From: Comamonadaceae bacterium
GTDB taxonomy: Bacteria; Pseudomonadota; Gammaproteobacteria; Burkholderiales; Burkholderiaceae_C
Assembly: GCA_947448735.1 (NCBI GenBank)
Contig: CANFOS010000005.1
Location: forward strand, 1 to 64,000
DNA: 64,000 bases
Reading direction: 5' to 3'
Shown: positions 9,113 to 23,065 of the stretch, piece after piece
How positions within the stretch are numbered: the stretch's first letter is position 1
How the letters are laid out: each line of letters starts with the position of its first letter
Translations under genes and position numbers: made by a program
Notes under the pieces: generated by a model
Seen by the model: only the letters and a program-made list of their open reading frames with translations
Told to the model about the DNA's origin: nothing
The model's database searches: none

Positions 9113-9216
9113 TCTGACGCGCAAGTCACCCCATGCCCATACCCATGCCTGAACGGGAGTGCGTACAAGAAAGACCTGTTCACCCTGAAAATGCGATAAA
9201 TCAGAGACCGATTTGG

Positions 9217-9260
9217 ATAAAAAAAGCCCCACGCCTTGTTGACCAAGACATGGGGCTTGC
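9217..9260 (-). terminator. Rho-independent terminator after rpoC
   Basis: On the minus strand the sequence reads AAGCCCCA, a loop that contains a second small stem (CTTG/CAAG), TGGGGCTT, then a run of T. The 8-bp stem plus U-tract lies 26 nt beyond the rpoC stop and should end the whole ribosomal/RNA polymerase transcription unit. On the plus strand there is no U-tract, so the convergent hxlR transcript is not clearly served by it. Confidence 0.85.
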
Positions 9261-9285
9261 CGTACAAGCAGCAGAGTGCAGCCAG

Positions 9286-12200
9286 TTACTTGCTGGCAGC
9301 GCTTTCTGCATCAGCGGCTGCTGGCAGGGCTTCGAGTTCAGCCGCTTCTGCCTCGGCAATGGCGCGGCGCTCGGCGTCGTCCATCAAATCCTTGGCTTTG
9401 CGCGCCTCGTGGTAGGCCATGCCGGTACCCGCAGGAATCAGGCGGCCCACGATCACGTTTTCTTTCAGACCACGCAGCTCGTCGCGCTTGCCCATGATGG
9501 CAGCCTCGGTGAGCACGCGGGTGGTTTCCTGGAATGAGGCCGCAGAAATAAACGAGTCGGTCGACAGGGATGCCTTGGTGATACCCAGCAACAAATTGGT
9601 AAAGGTCGCTGGGATCTTGCCTTCTGCACGCAGCGCATCGTTGACATCCAGCAGAGCTGAACGCTCGACTTGCTCGCCCGCGATGTAGGCCGAGTCACCC
9701 ACGTTGTCGACCACCACACGGCGCAGCATCTGGCGAACAATCACTTCAATGTGCTTGTCGTTGATCTTCACGCCTTGCAGGCGGTAAACGTCCTGCACCT
9801 CGTCGACGATGTAGCGGGCCAGCTCTTCCATGCCCAAGAGGCGCAGAATGTCTTGCGGGTCAGCAGGGCCGTCAACAATCGACTCGCCCTTGTTCACGAC
9901 CTGGCCTTCGTGCACGAGAATGTTCTTCTCTTTCGGCACGAGGTCTTCCCAGACCTTGCCTTCCGGATCGGTGATCTGTAAGCGGATCTTGCCTTTGGTT
10001 TCCTTACCGAACGACACGGTGCCCGTCATCTCGGCCAGTGTGCCTTTGTCCTTTGGCGTACGGGCTTCAAACAACTCGGCCACACGCGGCAAACCGCCGG
10101 TGATGTCACGCGTTTTCTGACCTTCAATCGGGATACGGGCCAACACCTCGCCGGGGCCGACATCCTGACCGTCACGAACTTGAACCAGGGCGCCGATTTG
10201 AAACCCAATCGTCACCGAGTGATCGGTGCCGGGGATCTTGACTTCATTGCCGTTGGCATCAATCAGCTTGACGCCTGGGCGGATGACCTTGGTCGCGCCG
10301 CGACGTTTCGGATCAATCACCACCAGAGTAGACAAGCCAGTCACATCGTCAACCTGACGGGCCACAGTCACGCCTTCTTCGACGTTCTCGAACTGCGCCT
10401 TGCCGGCAAACTCGGTGATGATCGGGCGGGTCAGAGGGTCCCAGTTGGCCAAAATCGTACCCGCCTTGATGGTCTGATCCGCCTTGACGGACAGAATCGA
10501 ACCGTACGGCACTTTGTGGCGTTCACGCTCGCGGCCGTGTTCGTCTGTGATGACGATCTCGCCGGATCGGGCAATCACCACAAGTTCGCCCTTGCTGTTG
10601 GTCACATAACGCATCGGCGCATTAAAGCCAATCACACCGTTCGATTTGGACTCGACACTAGACGCAATGGCTGCGCGTGATGCGGCACCACCAATGTGGA
10701 AGGTGCGCATGGTCAGCTGCGTGCCAGGCTCGCCAATTGACTGGGCAGCGATGATACCGACCGCCTCGCCGATGTTGATCAAACCGCCACGACCCAGGTC
10801 GCGGCCGTAGCACTTGGCGCACAAACCGAAGCGGGTTTCGCAGTTCAGTGCGGTACGCACTTTGATCTCGTCAACGCCTGCGATTTCCAATTCTTCAATC
10901 ATGTCTTCGTCGAGCAGCGTGTCACGCCCTGCCAGCACAGAACGGTTTTCAGGGTGCAGGACGTCTTCAGACACCGTGCGGCCCAGCACGCGGTCGCGCA
11001 AGGATTCGATCACTTCGCCGCCTTCAACGATGGCACGCATCAGCGAGCCTTCGTGTGTGCCGCAGTCGTCTTCCGTCACCACCAGGTCTTGCACCACGTC
11101 GCACAGGCGTCGGGTCAAATAGCCGGAGTTGGCGGTTTTCAATGCCGTGTCAGCCAGGCCTTTACGCGCACCGTGCGTGGAGATGAAGTACTCCAGCACA
11201 TTCAGGCCTTCGCGGAAGTTCGCTGTGATGGGCGTTTCAATGATCGAGCCGTCAGGCTTTGCCATCAAACCGCGCATACCGGCCACCTGGCGAATCTGTG
11301 CAGCAGAGCCGCGTGCGCCCGAGTCAGCCATCATGTAGATGGAGTTGAAAGACTCTTGCTCTACGCTCTTGCCATGGCGATCCAGCACTTTTTCTTTTGA
11401 CAACTGAGCCATCATGACCTTGGACACGTCGTCACCCGACTTGCCCCAGATGTCCACCACCTTGTTGTAGCGCTCGCCGGATGTCACCAGACCAGAGACA
11501 TATTGCTGCTCGATCTCTTTGACTTCTTTCTGCGCCCTGGCGATGATGTCGTGCTTTTCCTTGGGCACCAACATGTCTTCGATGCAAATCGAAATGCCGG
11601 CTTTGGTGGCCAGACGAAAGCCGGACTGCAGCAGTTTGTCTGCAAACACCACGGTTTCTTTCAGTCCGCACTTGCGGAAAGACACATTGATCAGCTTGGA
11701 GATTTCTTTCTTCTTCAGCGCCTTGTTGATGTTCGAGAAAGGCAAGCCTTTTGGCAAAATCTCAGACAGCAATGCACGGCCACCGGTGGTTTCCCACAGC
11801 TTGGTCGATGGCACAAACTCACCTGTCGCTTTGTCTTTGGTGTACTCGGTCAAGCGCACACTGATGCGTGCGTTCAGATCCAGCTCGCCCGCATCAAATG
11901 CGCGGCGGACTTCACCGGTGTCAGAAAACACCAGACCTTCGCCTTTGCCATTGGTACGGTCACGGGTGGTGTAGTACAGCCCCAGCACCACGTCTTGCGA
12001 CGGCACAATCGACGGCTCGCCGCTGGCAGGGAACAAAATGTTGTTCGAGGCCAGCATCAGGGTACGGGCCTCCATTTGCGCCTCGACCGAAAGGGGTACG
12101 TGGACCGCCATCTGGTCACCGTCAAAGTCGGCGTTGAACGCCGAACAGACGAGTGGGTGCAACTGAATGGCCTTGCCTTCAATCAAAATCGGCTCAAAGG

Positions 12201-13500
12201 CCTGGATGCCCAAACGATGCAGCGTAGGCGCACGGTTCAGCATCACAGGGTGCTCTTTGATGACCTCTTCCAGAATGTCCCAGACAACTGGTGTGCCTGA
12301 TTCAACTTCTTTCTTGGCCGCCTTGATCGTCGTGGCAATGCCGCGTGACTCGAGCTGCGCAAAAATGAAGGGCTTGAACAACTCGAGCGCCATCAACTTT
12401 GGCAAACCGCACTGGTGCAGTTTGAGCGTTGGGCCCACGGTAATCACAGATCGGCCTGAGTAGTCGACGCGCTTGCCCAGCAAGTTCTGGCGGAAACGGC
12501 CTGACTTGCCTTTGATCATATCGGCCAAGGACTTCAGTGCGCGCTTGTTGGCACCGGTCATGGCTTTGCCACGGCGACCGTTGTCCAGCAGCGAGTCAAC
12601 CGCTTCTTGCAGCATGCGCTTTTCATTGCGGGCAATGATTTCAGGCGCTTTGAGTTCCAGCAAACGGCGCAGACGGCTGTTGCGGTTAATCACCCGGCGG
12701 TACAAATCGTTCAGGTCAGACGTGGCGAAACGGCCGCCATCGAGTGGTACCAGCGGACGAAGATCTGGCGGCAGCACGGGCAGCACATCAAGCACCATCC
12801 ACATGGGTTTGATGCCTGACTTCTTGAACGCTTCCATCAATTTCAAACGTTTGGCGTTTTTCTTGATCTTGATCTCAGAGCCGGTCAGGTCATTGCGCAA
12901 CTTGCTGATTTCGTCGTCGAGGTCCAGGCCTTCGAGCAGGTCTTTAACACCTTCAGCACCCATTTTGGCGGTGAACTCGTCGCCGTATTCTTTGACTTTG
13001 GCGTCGTAGTCGTCCTCAGACATGATGCTGAATTTCTTCAGCGGCGTCATGCCCGGGTCAGTCACCACATAGGCTTCAAAGTACAACACGCGCTCGATGT
13101 CACGCAGCGTCATGTCGAGCACCAGGCCCAGACGCGATGGCAAAGACTTCAGGAACCAGATGTGCGCGCACGGTGCGGCCAGGTCGATGTGACCCATGCG
13201 CTCGCGGCGAACTTTGGTTTGTGTGACTTCAACGCCGCACTTCTCGCAGATCACGCCGCGATGCTTGAGGCGCTTGTACTTGCCGCACAGGCACTCGTAG
13301 TCCTTGATGGGCCCAAAAATTTTGGCGCAAAAAAGACCGTCGCGCTCTGGCTTGAAGGTACGGTAGTTGATGGTTTCCGGTTTTTTGACTTCTCCAAAAG
13401 ACCACGAGCGGATCTTTTCTGGCGAGGCCATTCCAATTTTGATGGCATCAAAGTGCTCTTCAGGCGCAAACTGTTTGAACAGGTCGAGTAATGATTTCAT
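9286..13500 (-). CDS. rpoC: DNA-directed RNA polymerase subunit beta prime
   Basis: A 1404-residue RpoC of normal beta-proteobacterial length. The N-terminal zinc ribbon uses Cys70, Cys72, Cys85 and Cys88. The catalytic magnesium-binding 'NADFDGD' lies near residue 458, and the second zinc site '[11 protein letters not shown]' near 890. It forms the clamp and half of the active-site cleft with RpoB. The start is 23 nt after rpoB with an AAGGAT Shine-Dalgarno, and a terminator follows the gene. No internal disruption is seen. Confidence 0.98.
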   Translation of the reverse strand: MKSLLDLFKQFAPEEHFDAIKIGMASPEKIRSWSFGEVKKPETINYRTFKPERDGLFCAKIFGPIKDYECLCGKYKRLKHRGVICEKCGVEVTQTKVRRERMGHIDLAAPCAHIWFLKSLPSRLGLVLDMTLRDIERVLYFEAYVVTDPGMTPLKKFSIMSEDDYDAKVKEYGDEFTAKMGAEGVKDLLEGLDLDDEISKLRNDLTGSEIKIKKNAKRLKLMEAFKKSGIKPMWMVLDVLPVLPPDLRPLVPLDGGRFATSDLNDLYRRVINRNSRLRRLLELKAPEIIARNEKRMLQEAVDSLLDNGRRGKAMTGANKRALKSLADMIKGKSGRFRQNLLGKRVDYSGRSVITVGPTLKLHQCGLPKLMALELFKPFIFAQLESRGIATTIKAAKKEVESGTPVVWDILEEVIKEHPVMLNRAPTLHRLGIQAFEPILIEGKAIQLHPLVCSAFNADFDGDQMAVHVPLSVEAQMEARTLMLASNNILFPASGEPSIVPSQDVVLGLYYTTRDRTNGKGEGLVFSDTGEVRRAFDAGELDLNARISVRLTEYTKDKATGEFVPSTKLWETTGGRALLSEILPKGLPFSNINKALKKKEISKLINVSFRKCGLKETVVFADKLLQSGFRLATKAGISICIEDMLVPKEKHDIIARAQKEVKEIEQQYVSGLVTSGERYNKVVDIWGKSGDDVSKVMMAQLSKEKVLDRHGKSVEQESFNSIYMMADSGARGSAAQIRQVAGMRGLMAKPDGSIIETPITANFREGLNVLEYFISTHGARKGLADTALKTANSGYLTRRLCDVVQDLVVTEDDCGTHEGSLMRAIVEGGEVIESLRDRVLGRTVSEDVLHPENRSVLAGRDTLLDEDMIEELEIAGVDEIKVRTALNCETRFGLCAKCYGRDLGRGGLINIGEAVGIIAAQSIGEPGTQLTMRTFHIGGAASRAAIASSVESKSNGVIGFNAPMRYVTNSKGELVVIARSGEIVITDEHGRERERHKVPYGSILSVKADQTIKAGTILANWDPLTRPIITEFAGKAQFENVEEGVTVARQVDDVTGLSTLVVIDPKRRGATKVIRPGVKLIDANGNEVKIPGTDHSVTIGFQIGALVQVRDGQDVGPGEVLARIPIEGQKTRDITGGLPRVAELFEARTPKDKGTLAEMTGTVSFGKETKGKIRLQITDPEGKVWEDLVPKEKNILVHEGQVVNKGESIVDGPADPQDILRLLGMEELARYIVDEVQDVYRLQGVKINDKHIEVIVRQMLRRVVVDNVGDSAYIAGEQVERSALLDVNDALRAEGKIPATFTNLLLGITKASLSTDSFISAASFQETTRVLTEAAIMGKRDELRGLKENVIVGRLIPAGTGMAYHEARKAKDLMDDAERRAIAEAEAAELEALPAAADAESAASK

Positions 13501-13523
13501 GAGTAATCCTTCTTTATCCTGAT

Positions 13524-17636
<4,113 letters not shown>

Positions 17637-17776
17637 GAGTTCTCCGCGTGATGGACTAAAGCAAACTGCTCTGTTGACTCTTTGCCCGAACACAATATGT
17701 TCGAGCGGGCTTGGTGGGTTGGCCGCTACCAACCATGGCGGACGGTAACGTATTGCACGTCACCCGAACCAAGGCG

Positions 17777-17835
17777 CTTTCTGTCGTCGAAATTCAGAAA
17801 GTACTGAATAGCTGACTGTTTCACCAGCTATTCAG
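17777..17835 (-). other. Two adjacent inverted repeats in the rplL-rpoB spacer
   Basis: Two further hairpins lie between the rplL-proximal attenuator-like stem and rpoB. One has arms CTGAATAGCT (17804-17813) and AGCTATTCAG (17826-17835), 10 bp perfect with a 12-nt loop. The other has arms CTTTCTG (17777-17783) and CAGAAAG (17795-17801). No U-run follows either. In E. coli this spacer holds an attenuator and an RNase III processing site; a similar role here is inference. Confidence 0.6.
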
Positions 17836-17875
17836 TGCGCTCTGTTTCCACAAGGTATTCCAGGGGATAAGCACG

Positions 17876-17912
17876 AAAGGCTGGAAGCCCTTTTGAAGAA
17901 CTTCCAGCCTTT
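17876..17912 (-). other. Attenuator-like hairpin between rplL and rpoB
   Basis: A perfect 12-bp stem (arms AAAGGCTGGAAG and CTTCCAGCCTTT on the minus strand, 13-nt loop) begins 14 nt after the rplL stop. No U-tract follows, so full termination is unlikely. A partial terminator at the same place in E. coli lowers rpoBC expression relative to L12, and this stem is a plausible equivalent. Confidence 0.65.
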
Positions 17913-17926
17913 GCAAACACAAGCAA

Positions 17927-18304
17927 TTACTTGAGTTCGACCTTCGCGCCGGCTTCTTCGAGCTTCTTCTTGGCTGCTTCGGCATCAGCCTTTGGCATGC
18001 CTTCTTTAACGTTCTTTGGAGCGCCATCAACCAGATCCTTGGCTTCCTTCAGGCCCAGGCCGGTCAGTTCGCGAACGGCTTTAATGACTTGCACCTTCTG
18101 GGCGCCAGCTTCGAGCAACACAACGTTAAAGTCGGTCTTCTCTTCAGCAACAGCGGCCGCACCGCCACCGCCGCCAGCAGCAGGAGCAGCCATAGCAGCA
18201 GCGCTCACGCCAAACTTCTCTTCAATGGCTTTCACCAGTTCGTTGAGTTCCATGACCGTCATGCTGTCAAGCGAGGTCAAAAATGCGTCTTTATCGAATG
18301 CCAT
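17927..18304 (-). CDS. rplL: 50S ribosomal protein L7/L12
   Basis: A 125-residue L7/L12. An N-terminal dimerisation domain ('[22 protein letters not shown]') leads through a flexible Ala/Gly hinge near residues 38-52 to the C-terminal factor-binding domain ('[20 protein letters not shown]'). It forms the ribosomal stalk with L10 and recruits EF-Tu and EF-G. A Shine-Dalgarno AGGAAA precedes the ATG, 45 nt after rplJ. Length and sequence are normal. Confidence 0.98.
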   Translation of the reverse strand: MAFDKDAFLTSLDSMTVMELNELVKAIEEKFGVSAAAMAAPAAGGGGGAAAVAEEKTDFNVVLLEAGAQKVQVIKAVRELTGLGLKEAKDLVDGAPKNVKEGMPKADAEAAKKKLEEAGAKVELK

Positions 18305-18349
18305 TTTAAAATTTCCTAAATATCAATTGGTTTAATTTACGCTGCTGGA

Positions 18350-18886
18350 TTAAGCCGCAACGGCTTCAGCTGGGACTTCGCTTTGGGCATCGGCTGAGCC
18401 GCCGCCCTTTTTCGCCGCCAGCGCACCCAGCACAACGGCTGTGCGCGAAATAGGCGACATCAAGAGGCCACAGATCTGGGCGAGCAACACTTCTTTCGAA
18501 GGAATACTTGCCAATTGCTTCACGCCGTTAACGTCCAGGGTTTTGCCTGCAAATGCACCACCACGAATGACCAACTTGTCGTTGGTTTTCGCAAATTCAG
18601 ACACCACTTTCGCGGCAGCTACTGCATCAACAGAAAAGCCATAGATCAGCGGTCCGGTCATCTGGTCGGCGACAACTTCAAACGGGCTGCCTGCCAGTGC
18701 ACGGCGAGCCAAAGTGTTTTTCAAAACACTCAGGGTCACGCCGTGGCCACGGGCCTGGCTGCGCAGTTTGGTCATGTCAGCGACCGTGATACCACGGTAT
18801 TCCGCCATCACGAGCGTTTGAGCTTTAGCTGCGAGGCCGGTCACTTCATCAATGACGGCTTGTTTCTCACTGCGATTGAGACTCAA
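18350..18886 (-). CDS. rplJ: 50S ribosomal protein L10
   Basis: A 178-residue L10, the base of the L7/L12 stalk. It starts with '[14 protein letters not shown]', and the C-terminal helix that binds L12 dimers is present. The start codon is TTG, supported by a strong Shine-Dalgarno (AAGGAG, 6 nt spacing) and by there being no other start codon before the conserved N-terminus. The 260-nt space upstream is the expected place for the autogenous L10-L12 binding leader. Confidence 0.96.
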   Translation of the reverse strand: MSLNRSEKQAVIDEVTGLAAKAQTLVMAEYRGITVADMTKLRSQARGHGVTLSVLKNTLARRALAGSPFEVVADQMTGPLIYGFSVDAVAAAKVVSEFAKTNDKLVIRGGAFAGKTLDVNGVKQLASIPSKEVLLAQICGLLMSPISRTAVVLGALAAKKGGGSADAQSEVPAEAVAA

Positions 18887-19147
18887 GGTCTACTCCTTAA
18901 AAATGTTGCCGGCATGCATGTTCACACTTGCTGGCAACTGCCACATTCAGCGACCAACTGTTTTCAGGTTTTGAACCATCAAGCAGCGGGACCGCCATCT
19001 GCGTTGGCCGACATCTTTCGACATCCATTAAGCAACCGGGTTTTGAAGCCTGTCGCACCAACGGTCTTGGATGGCCTGCAAAAGATTAAAAACCTCTCGC
19101 AGCCCACCACTCTGAACGACTCTTTCAAGTCGTTCAAATTTTTTACG
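18887..19147 (-). promoter_or_regulatory. rplJL leader region, probable L10 autoregulatory site
   Basis: This 261-nt non-coding stretch separates rplA from rplJ. In many bacteria it folds into the L10(L12)4-binding leader that represses rplJL translation. I see a 9-bp hairpin directly after rplA (arms TGAACGACT/AGTCGTTCA, 19113-19136) and G+C-rich stems nearer rplJ, but I did not model the kink-turn. The assignment rests on position and length. Confidence 0.5.
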
Positions 19148-19843
19148 TTACGCCGTGATGGTTTGTGTGTCGACGCGAACGCCCACACCCATCGTCGACG
19201 AGACGGCCACTTTGCGCAGGTAAACGCCTTTGCTGGATGCCGGCTTGGCCTTGACCAGCGCATCGATCAGCGCGGCCAGGTTACCCTGCAACTTGTCGGT
19301 ATCAAACGAGCGGCGGCCAATCGTGCCGTGCACGATACCGGCTTTGTCAACGCGGAACTGCACTTGGCCGGCCTTTGCGTTTTTCACGGCAGTGGCCACG
19401 TCAGGCGTCACGGTACCCACCTTGGGGTTGGGCATCATGCCGCGTGGTCCGAGAATTTGACCGAGCGTACCGACGATACGCATCGCGTCTGGAGAGGCAA
19501 TCACGACATCGAAGTCCATCTTGCCAGCCTTGATATCGGCAGCCAGATCGTCCATGCCCACAATGTCAGCGCCAGCGGCTTTGGCCTCTTCGGCCTTGGC
19601 ACCTTGTGCAAACACTGCCACGCGCTTGGTTTTACCCGTGCCGTTAGGCAGAACAACCGCGCCGCGCACGACTTGGTCAGATTTTTTAGCGTCAATGCCC
19701 AGTTGCACTGCTACGTCGATGGATTCATCGAACTTGGCAACCGCAAACTCTTTGACGAGACCCAGGGCATCGCCCAGCGGGTACAGCTTGTTGCTGTCGA
19801 TTTTGTCGCCGACCGTTTTTTGGCGTTTGGTTAACTTGCTCAT
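19148..19843 (-). CDS. rplA: 50S ribosomal protein L1
   Basis: A 231-residue L1 of normal size. The signature '[17 protein letters not shown]' lies near residues 125-141. L1 binds 23S rRNA at the mobile E-site stalk and represses its own operon by binding mRNA near rplK. Its ATG overlaps the rplK stop (ATGA), giving translational coupling. Confidence 0.98.
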   Translation of the reverse strand: MSKLTKRQKTVGDKIDSNKLYPLGDALGLVKEFAVAKFDESIDVAVQLGIDAKKSDQVVRGAVVLPNGTGKTKRVAVFAQGAKAEEAKAAGADIVGMDDLAADIKAGKMDFDVVIASPDAMRIVGTLGQILGPRGMMPNPKVGTVTPDVATAVKNAKAGQVQFRVDKAGIVHGTIGRRSFDTDKLQGNLAALIDALVKAKPASSKGVYLRKVAVSSTMGVGVRVDTQTITA

Positions 19844-20274
19844 ACAACACCTTCTACAGTAACGCCCATGGAGCGAGCTGAACCGGCAATCGTGCGAACT
19901 GCCGCATCGAGGTCAGCAGCCGTCATATCTTTCATCTTGTGCTTGGCGATTTCCTCGAGCTGGGCACGGGTGATCTTTCCAACCTTGACGGTATGCGGTG
20001 TAGACGAGCCTTTTTCAAGCTTGATCGCTTTCTTGATCAGCGTCACAGCAGGCGCTGTTTTGATGATGAAGGTAAAACTCTTGTCTGCAAACGCAGTGAT
20101 CACCACTGGCAGAGGCAGGCCTGGCTCAATACCCTGGGTCTGGGCATTGAATGCCTTGCAGAATTCCATGATGTTCAAGCCGCGCTGACCCAAAGCCGGG
20201 CCGATCGGGGGGGACGGGTTGGCCTTACCAGCTGGTACTTGCAGCTTGATGAAGCCGACGATTTTTTTCGCCAT
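19840..20274 (-). CDS. rplK: 50S ribosomal protein L11
   Basis: A 144-residue L11. The N-terminal domain '[21 protein letters not shown]' includes the proline-rich segment that meets thiostrepton and RelA, and the C-terminal rRNA-binding domain ends in '[12 protein letters not shown]'. It is part of the GTPase-associated centre. The start has AAGGAGA upstream, and a candidate promoter and a hairpin lie in the 152-nt gap after nusG. Confidence 0.98.
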   Translation of the reverse strand: MAKKIVGFIKLQVPAGKANPSPPIGPALGQRGLNIMEFCKAFNAQTQGIEPGLPLPVVITAFADKSFTFIIKTAPAVTLIKKAIKLEKGSSTPHTVKVGKITRAQLEEIAKHKMKDMTAADLDAAVRTIAGSARSMGVTVEGVV

Positions 20275-20298
20275 ACTTTTCTCCTTGCGGGTGATAAC

Positions 20299-20326
20299 GC
20301 CTGAAAGCTGTCAGACAGCTTCAGGC
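20299..20326 (-). other. Hairpin in the nusG-rplK spacer
   Basis: On the minus strand, GCCTGAAGCTGTC and GACAGCTTTCAGGC form a long stem with one bulged base and almost no loop, ending 24 nt before the rplK start. There is no U-tract. It could act as an L1 target, a processing site or a partial attenuator; only the structure is seen. Confidence 0.55.
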
Positions 20327-20335
20327 TCCCCGGGG

Positions 20336-20364
20336 GTTACACAACTCAAAAATGACTTTTTCAA
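20336..20364 (-). promoter_or_regulatory. Candidate sigma-70 promoter for rplKA
   Basis: On the minus strand, TTGAAA (20359-20364) is followed by a 17-nt spacer and TGTAAC (20336-20341): five of six and four of six consensus matches. It would place transcription start about 60 nt before rplK. An internal promoter here agrees with the L11 operon promoter known in other bacteria. Prediction by eye only. Confidence 0.45.
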
Positions 20365-20426
20365 GCCTCAGCGCCGAGTTGCAAAGCGCCGAATAAATAA
20401 ACGAGCCAGTCGGGACTTGGTAAACC

Positions 20427-21023
20427 TTAGGTTTTTTCTATCTGACTGAATTCCAGCTCAACCGGTGTCGCGCGGCCGAAAATAGTGACGGATACGCGGA
20501 CTTTGTTTTTATCGTAGTTGACTTCTTCAACCGTGCCATTGAAATCGGTGAACGGGCCGTCCTTGACGCGCACATATTCACCCACTTCAAACTCAACTTT
20601 GTGACGCGGCTTGTCTGTTCCCACTTGCATCTGGCTGACAATTTTCTGAACGTCACTTTCAGAAATCGGTGAAGGGCGATTTTTTGCACCACCCACAAAA
20701 CCGGTCACCTTGTTGGTATGTTTGACCAAGTGCCAGCTTTCATCGTCCATGACCATTTCAACAAGAACATAGCCCGGGAAGAACCGGCGTTCCGTTGTTT
20801 TCTTCTGGCCGTTTTTGACTTCAACCACTTCTTCAGTCGGCACAAGGAAACGGCCAAATTTAGACTGCATGCCGGCACGATTGATGCGCTCGGTGATGTT
20901 GCGCTCGACGGCTTTTTCCATGCCTGAATAAGCGTGGACAACATACCAATTCATACCGTCAGCCGGGCTCAGCGATGTGCCCGGGACGAATTCGTTTACC
21001 ACTATGGTATTGAGATCGCTCAT
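20427..21023 (-). CDS. nusG: Transcription termination/antitermination protein NusG
   Basis: A 198-residue NusG. The NGN domain starts with '[15 protein letters not shown]' and includes '[12 protein letters not shown]'; the C-terminal KOW domain contains '[18 protein letters not shown]'. It links RNA polymerase to Rho and to ribosomal S10. The ATG at 21023 overlaps the secE stop by one base (TAATG). An ATG four codons earlier (21035) is possible. The N-terminal 23 residues before the NGN domain are variable in the family. Confidence 0.97.
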   Translation of the reverse strand: MSDLNTIVVNEFVPGTSLSPADGMNWYVVHAYSGMEKAVERNITERINRAGMQSKFGRFLVPTEEVVEVKNGQKKTTERRFFPGYVLVEMVMDDESWHLVKHTNKVTGFVGGAKNRPSPISESDVQKIVSQMQVGTDKPRHKVEFEVGEYVRVKDGPFTDFNGTVEEVNYDKNKVRVSVTIFGRATPVELEFSQIEKT

Positions 21024-21406
21024 TATTTTTTCCATCCCAACAACAGGTCATAAAACACCCATTCGAGTGTTTTGTCTGTGAGCCACAAAAACAGCGCCAT
21101 CACCATCACGAAAGCAAACACATAGGCCGTCATCTGCATGGCCTCCTTGCGCGCAGGCCAGACAACCTTCTTGACCTCACGCACAGAGTCACGGCCAAAG
21201 GCTAAAAACTGCTTGCCAGTCTCCGACGACATGAAAGCAGCCGCGGCCGCAACAAGACCAGCCAGCAATGCACACCATTGCGCGACTTGACCCTGTTTGG
21301 CCAACAGGTAGAAGCTGACCAGCGAGGCCAACAGCAACACGATTGCCAAGCCGAGCTTGGCCTTGTCTGCAGTGGTACTGACCGTTTCAACTTGAGTAGA
21401 AGCCAT
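21023..21406 (-). CDS. secE: Preprotein translocase subunit SecE
   Basis: A 127-residue membrane protein with three predicted membrane segments, as in beta- and gamma-proteobacterial SecE. The conserved C-terminal part includes '[20 protein letters not shown]' followed by the last membrane helix. It stabilises SecY in the translocon. I chose the ATG at 21406 ('MASTQVE'); an open frame of 12 more codons upstream has no similarity. It is the first protein gene after tRNA-Trp. Confidence 0.95.
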   Translation of the reverse strand: MASTQVETVSTTADKAKLGLAIVLLLASLVSFYLLAKQGQVAQWCALLAGLVAAAAAFMSSETGKQFLAFGRDSVREVKKVVWPARKEAMQMTAYVFAFVMVMALFLWLTDKTLEWVFYDLLLGWKK

Positions 21407-21467
21407 GTTTACCGAATATCCTATTAATCGCCGATTGCCCACTCAAACATCTGAGCTTTAGACACCT

Positions 21468-21501
21468 AAGCCCGGTGAGAGCTATGACCCTCACCGGGCT
21501 T
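21468..21501. terminator. Perfect 12-bp hairpin between tRNA-Trp and secE
   Basis: Arms AAGCCCGGTGAG and CTCACCGGGCTT surround a 10-nt loop. On the plus strand a T-run follows directly, giving a canonical terminator against antisense transcription. On the minus strand, the direction of all nearby genes, only two T follow, so it would act at most as a partial attenuator or 3' end-protecting stem after the tRNA. Confidence 0.7.
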
Positions 21502-21548
21502 TTTTAACCTTTTCAAACCACTTGTCGCCATGACCACAAAGGCATCGG

Positions 21549-21624
21549 TGGCAGGGGCAGTAGGAATCGAACCTACAACCTTCGGTTTTGGAGACCGACG
21601 CTCTGCCAATTGAGCTATACCCCT
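21549..21624 (-). tRNA. tRNA-Trp (anticodon CCA)
   Basis: A complete 76-nt tRNA. The acceptor stem AGGGGTA pairs with TGCCCCT (one G-U), the D-stem is GCTC/GAGC, the anticodon stem TCGGT/ACCGA encloses loop CTCCAAA with anticodon CCA, and the T-arm is GTAGG-TTCGATT-CCTAC. The discriminator is G and the CCA end is encoded. It lies 29 nt after tuf on the same strand and is probably processed from a tuf-secE transcript, a standard arrangement. Confidence 0.97.
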
Positions 21625-21653
21625 CCAGAAATCCTTCGTCGCTTAATTCCAGA

Positions 21654-22844
21654 TCAAGCCAGAATCTTGGCTACAACACCAGCACCAACCGTCTTGCCGC
21701 CCTCGCGGATAGCAAAGCGCAGGCCTTCTTCCATCGCGATCGGGTTGATCAGCTTGACCGTGATCGACACGTTGTCGCCTGGCATCACCATCTCTTTGCC
21801 TTCTGGCAACTCAATCGCACCGGTCACGTCAGTCGTGCGGAAGTAAAACTGGGGACGGTAGTTGTTGAAAAATGGCGTGTGGCGACCGCCTTCGTCTTTG
21901 GACAAGACATAGATCTCGCCGGTAAAGTGGGTGTGCGGCTTGATGGAGCCTGGTTTGCACAACACTTGACCGCGCTGGACGTCTTCGCGCTTGGTGCCGC
22001 GCAGCAAGATGCCGACGTTGTCGCCAGCTTGGCCTTGGTCGAGCAGTTTCCTGAACATCTCGACGCCGGTGCAGATGGTCTTTTGGGTGTCTGCAATGCC
22101 GACGATTTCGATCTCTTCGCCAACTTTGATGATGCCGCGCTCGACGCGGCCAGTGACCACGGTGCCGCGACCGGAGATGGAGAACACGTCTTCGACGGGC
22201 ATCAGGAAGGCGCCGTCGACTGCACGCTCTGGCAGGGGAATGTAGGTGTCCAAGGCTTCGGCCAGCTTCATGATGGCTTCTTCGCCGAGCGGGCCTTTGT
22301 CGCCTTCCATGGCCAGCTTTGCTGAGCCGTGGATGATGGGGGTGGCGTCGCCTGGGAAGTCGTACTTGTCGAGCAGTTCGCGAACTTCCATTTCGACCAG
22401 TTCGAGCAGTTCTGCATCGTCAACCATGTCGCATTTGTTCAAGAACACGATGATGTAAGGCACGCCGACCTGGCGGGCCAGCAAAATGTGCTCGCGGGTC
22501 TGGGGCATCGGGCCGTCTGCGGCGGAACACACCAAAATGGCGCCGTCCATCTGGGCTGCGCCGGTGATCATGTTTTTAACGTAGTCGGCGTGGCCTGGGC
22601 AATCGACGTGGGCGTAGTGGCGGTTGGCGGTCTCGTATTCAACGTGGGCGGTGTTGATCGTGATGCCGCGTGCTTTTTCTTCCGGGGCTGCGTCGATCTG
22701 GTCGTAGCCTTTGGCTTCGCCGCCGAACTTGGCTGCCAACACGGTGGTGATTGCTGCGGTCAAGGTGGTCTTGCCGTGGTCGACGTGGCCAATCGTGCCG
22801 ACGTTGACGTGCGGTTTGGTCCGCTCAAATTTGCCTTTTGCCAT
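21654..22844 (-). CDS. tuf: Elongation factor Tu
   Basis: A 396-residue EF-Tu with G-domain motifs 'GHVDHGKTT' near residue 19, 'DCPGHADY' near 81 and 'NKCDMVD' near 136. It brings aminoacyl-tRNA to the ribosome. This is the only tuf copy in the window; beta-proteobacteria usually have two near-identical genes, and a second elsewhere is likely. Its position between fusA and tRNA-Trp joins the str genes to the secE-rpoBC block. The start has TTGGAG upstream. Confidence 0.98.
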   Translation of the reverse strand: MAKGKFERTKPHVNVGTIGHVDHGKTTLTAAITTVLAAKFGGEAKGYDQIDAAPEEKARGITINTAHVEYETANRHYAHVDCPGHADYVKNMITGAAQMDGAILVCSAADGPMPQTREHILLARQVGVPYIIVFLNKCDMVDDAELLELVEMEVRELLDKYDFPGDATPIIHGSAKLAMEGDKGPLGEEAIMKLAEALDTYIPLPERAVDGAFLMPVEDVFSISGRGTVVTGRVERGIIKVGEEIEIVGIADTQKTICTGVEMFRKLLDQGQAGDNVGILLRGTKREDVQRGQVLCKPGSIKPHTHFTGEIYVLSKDEGGRHTPFFNNYRPQFYFRTTDVTGAIELPEGKEMVMPGDNVSITVKLINPIAMEEGLRFAIREGGKTVGAGVVAKILA

Positions 22845-22959
22845 TTCAAATACTCCAATAAAAAGAACGTGCCCGTGACAGGTTTAATGTTTGCATGTCG
22901 TCACTGGTTCCATCGCCACGGGCAGCGTTGGGTGCGAAATCGCAGACAGGAAATTGACA

Positions 22960-23036
22960 TCCACCCCGAAGCGCCTATCGGCGCCCCCCCTCAAGGGGCG
23001 GCGCTGGTGGCCCGGCAAAGCCGGATCCACGGCGTC
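22960..23036 (-). repeat. G+C-rich palindromic intergenic element, fusA-tuf spacer
   Basis: This stretch of the 221-nt spacer has three short inverted repeats in a row: CCGGCTTTGCCGG, CCCCTTGAGGGGG and GCGCCGATAGGCGC on the minus strand. I remember closely similar modules between genes in Comamonadaceae genomes, so this is probably one copy of a REP-like dispersed element, but I cannot search for others outside the window. Confidence 0.5.
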
Positions 23037-23065
23037 CGCTTGGGAAGACATCGCGATACTTATTA

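Noticed and set aside
9128..9150. Short tandem CCCATG/CCCATA hexamers after the hxlR gene
   Set aside because: Only three imperfect units; too short to support a functional repeat.
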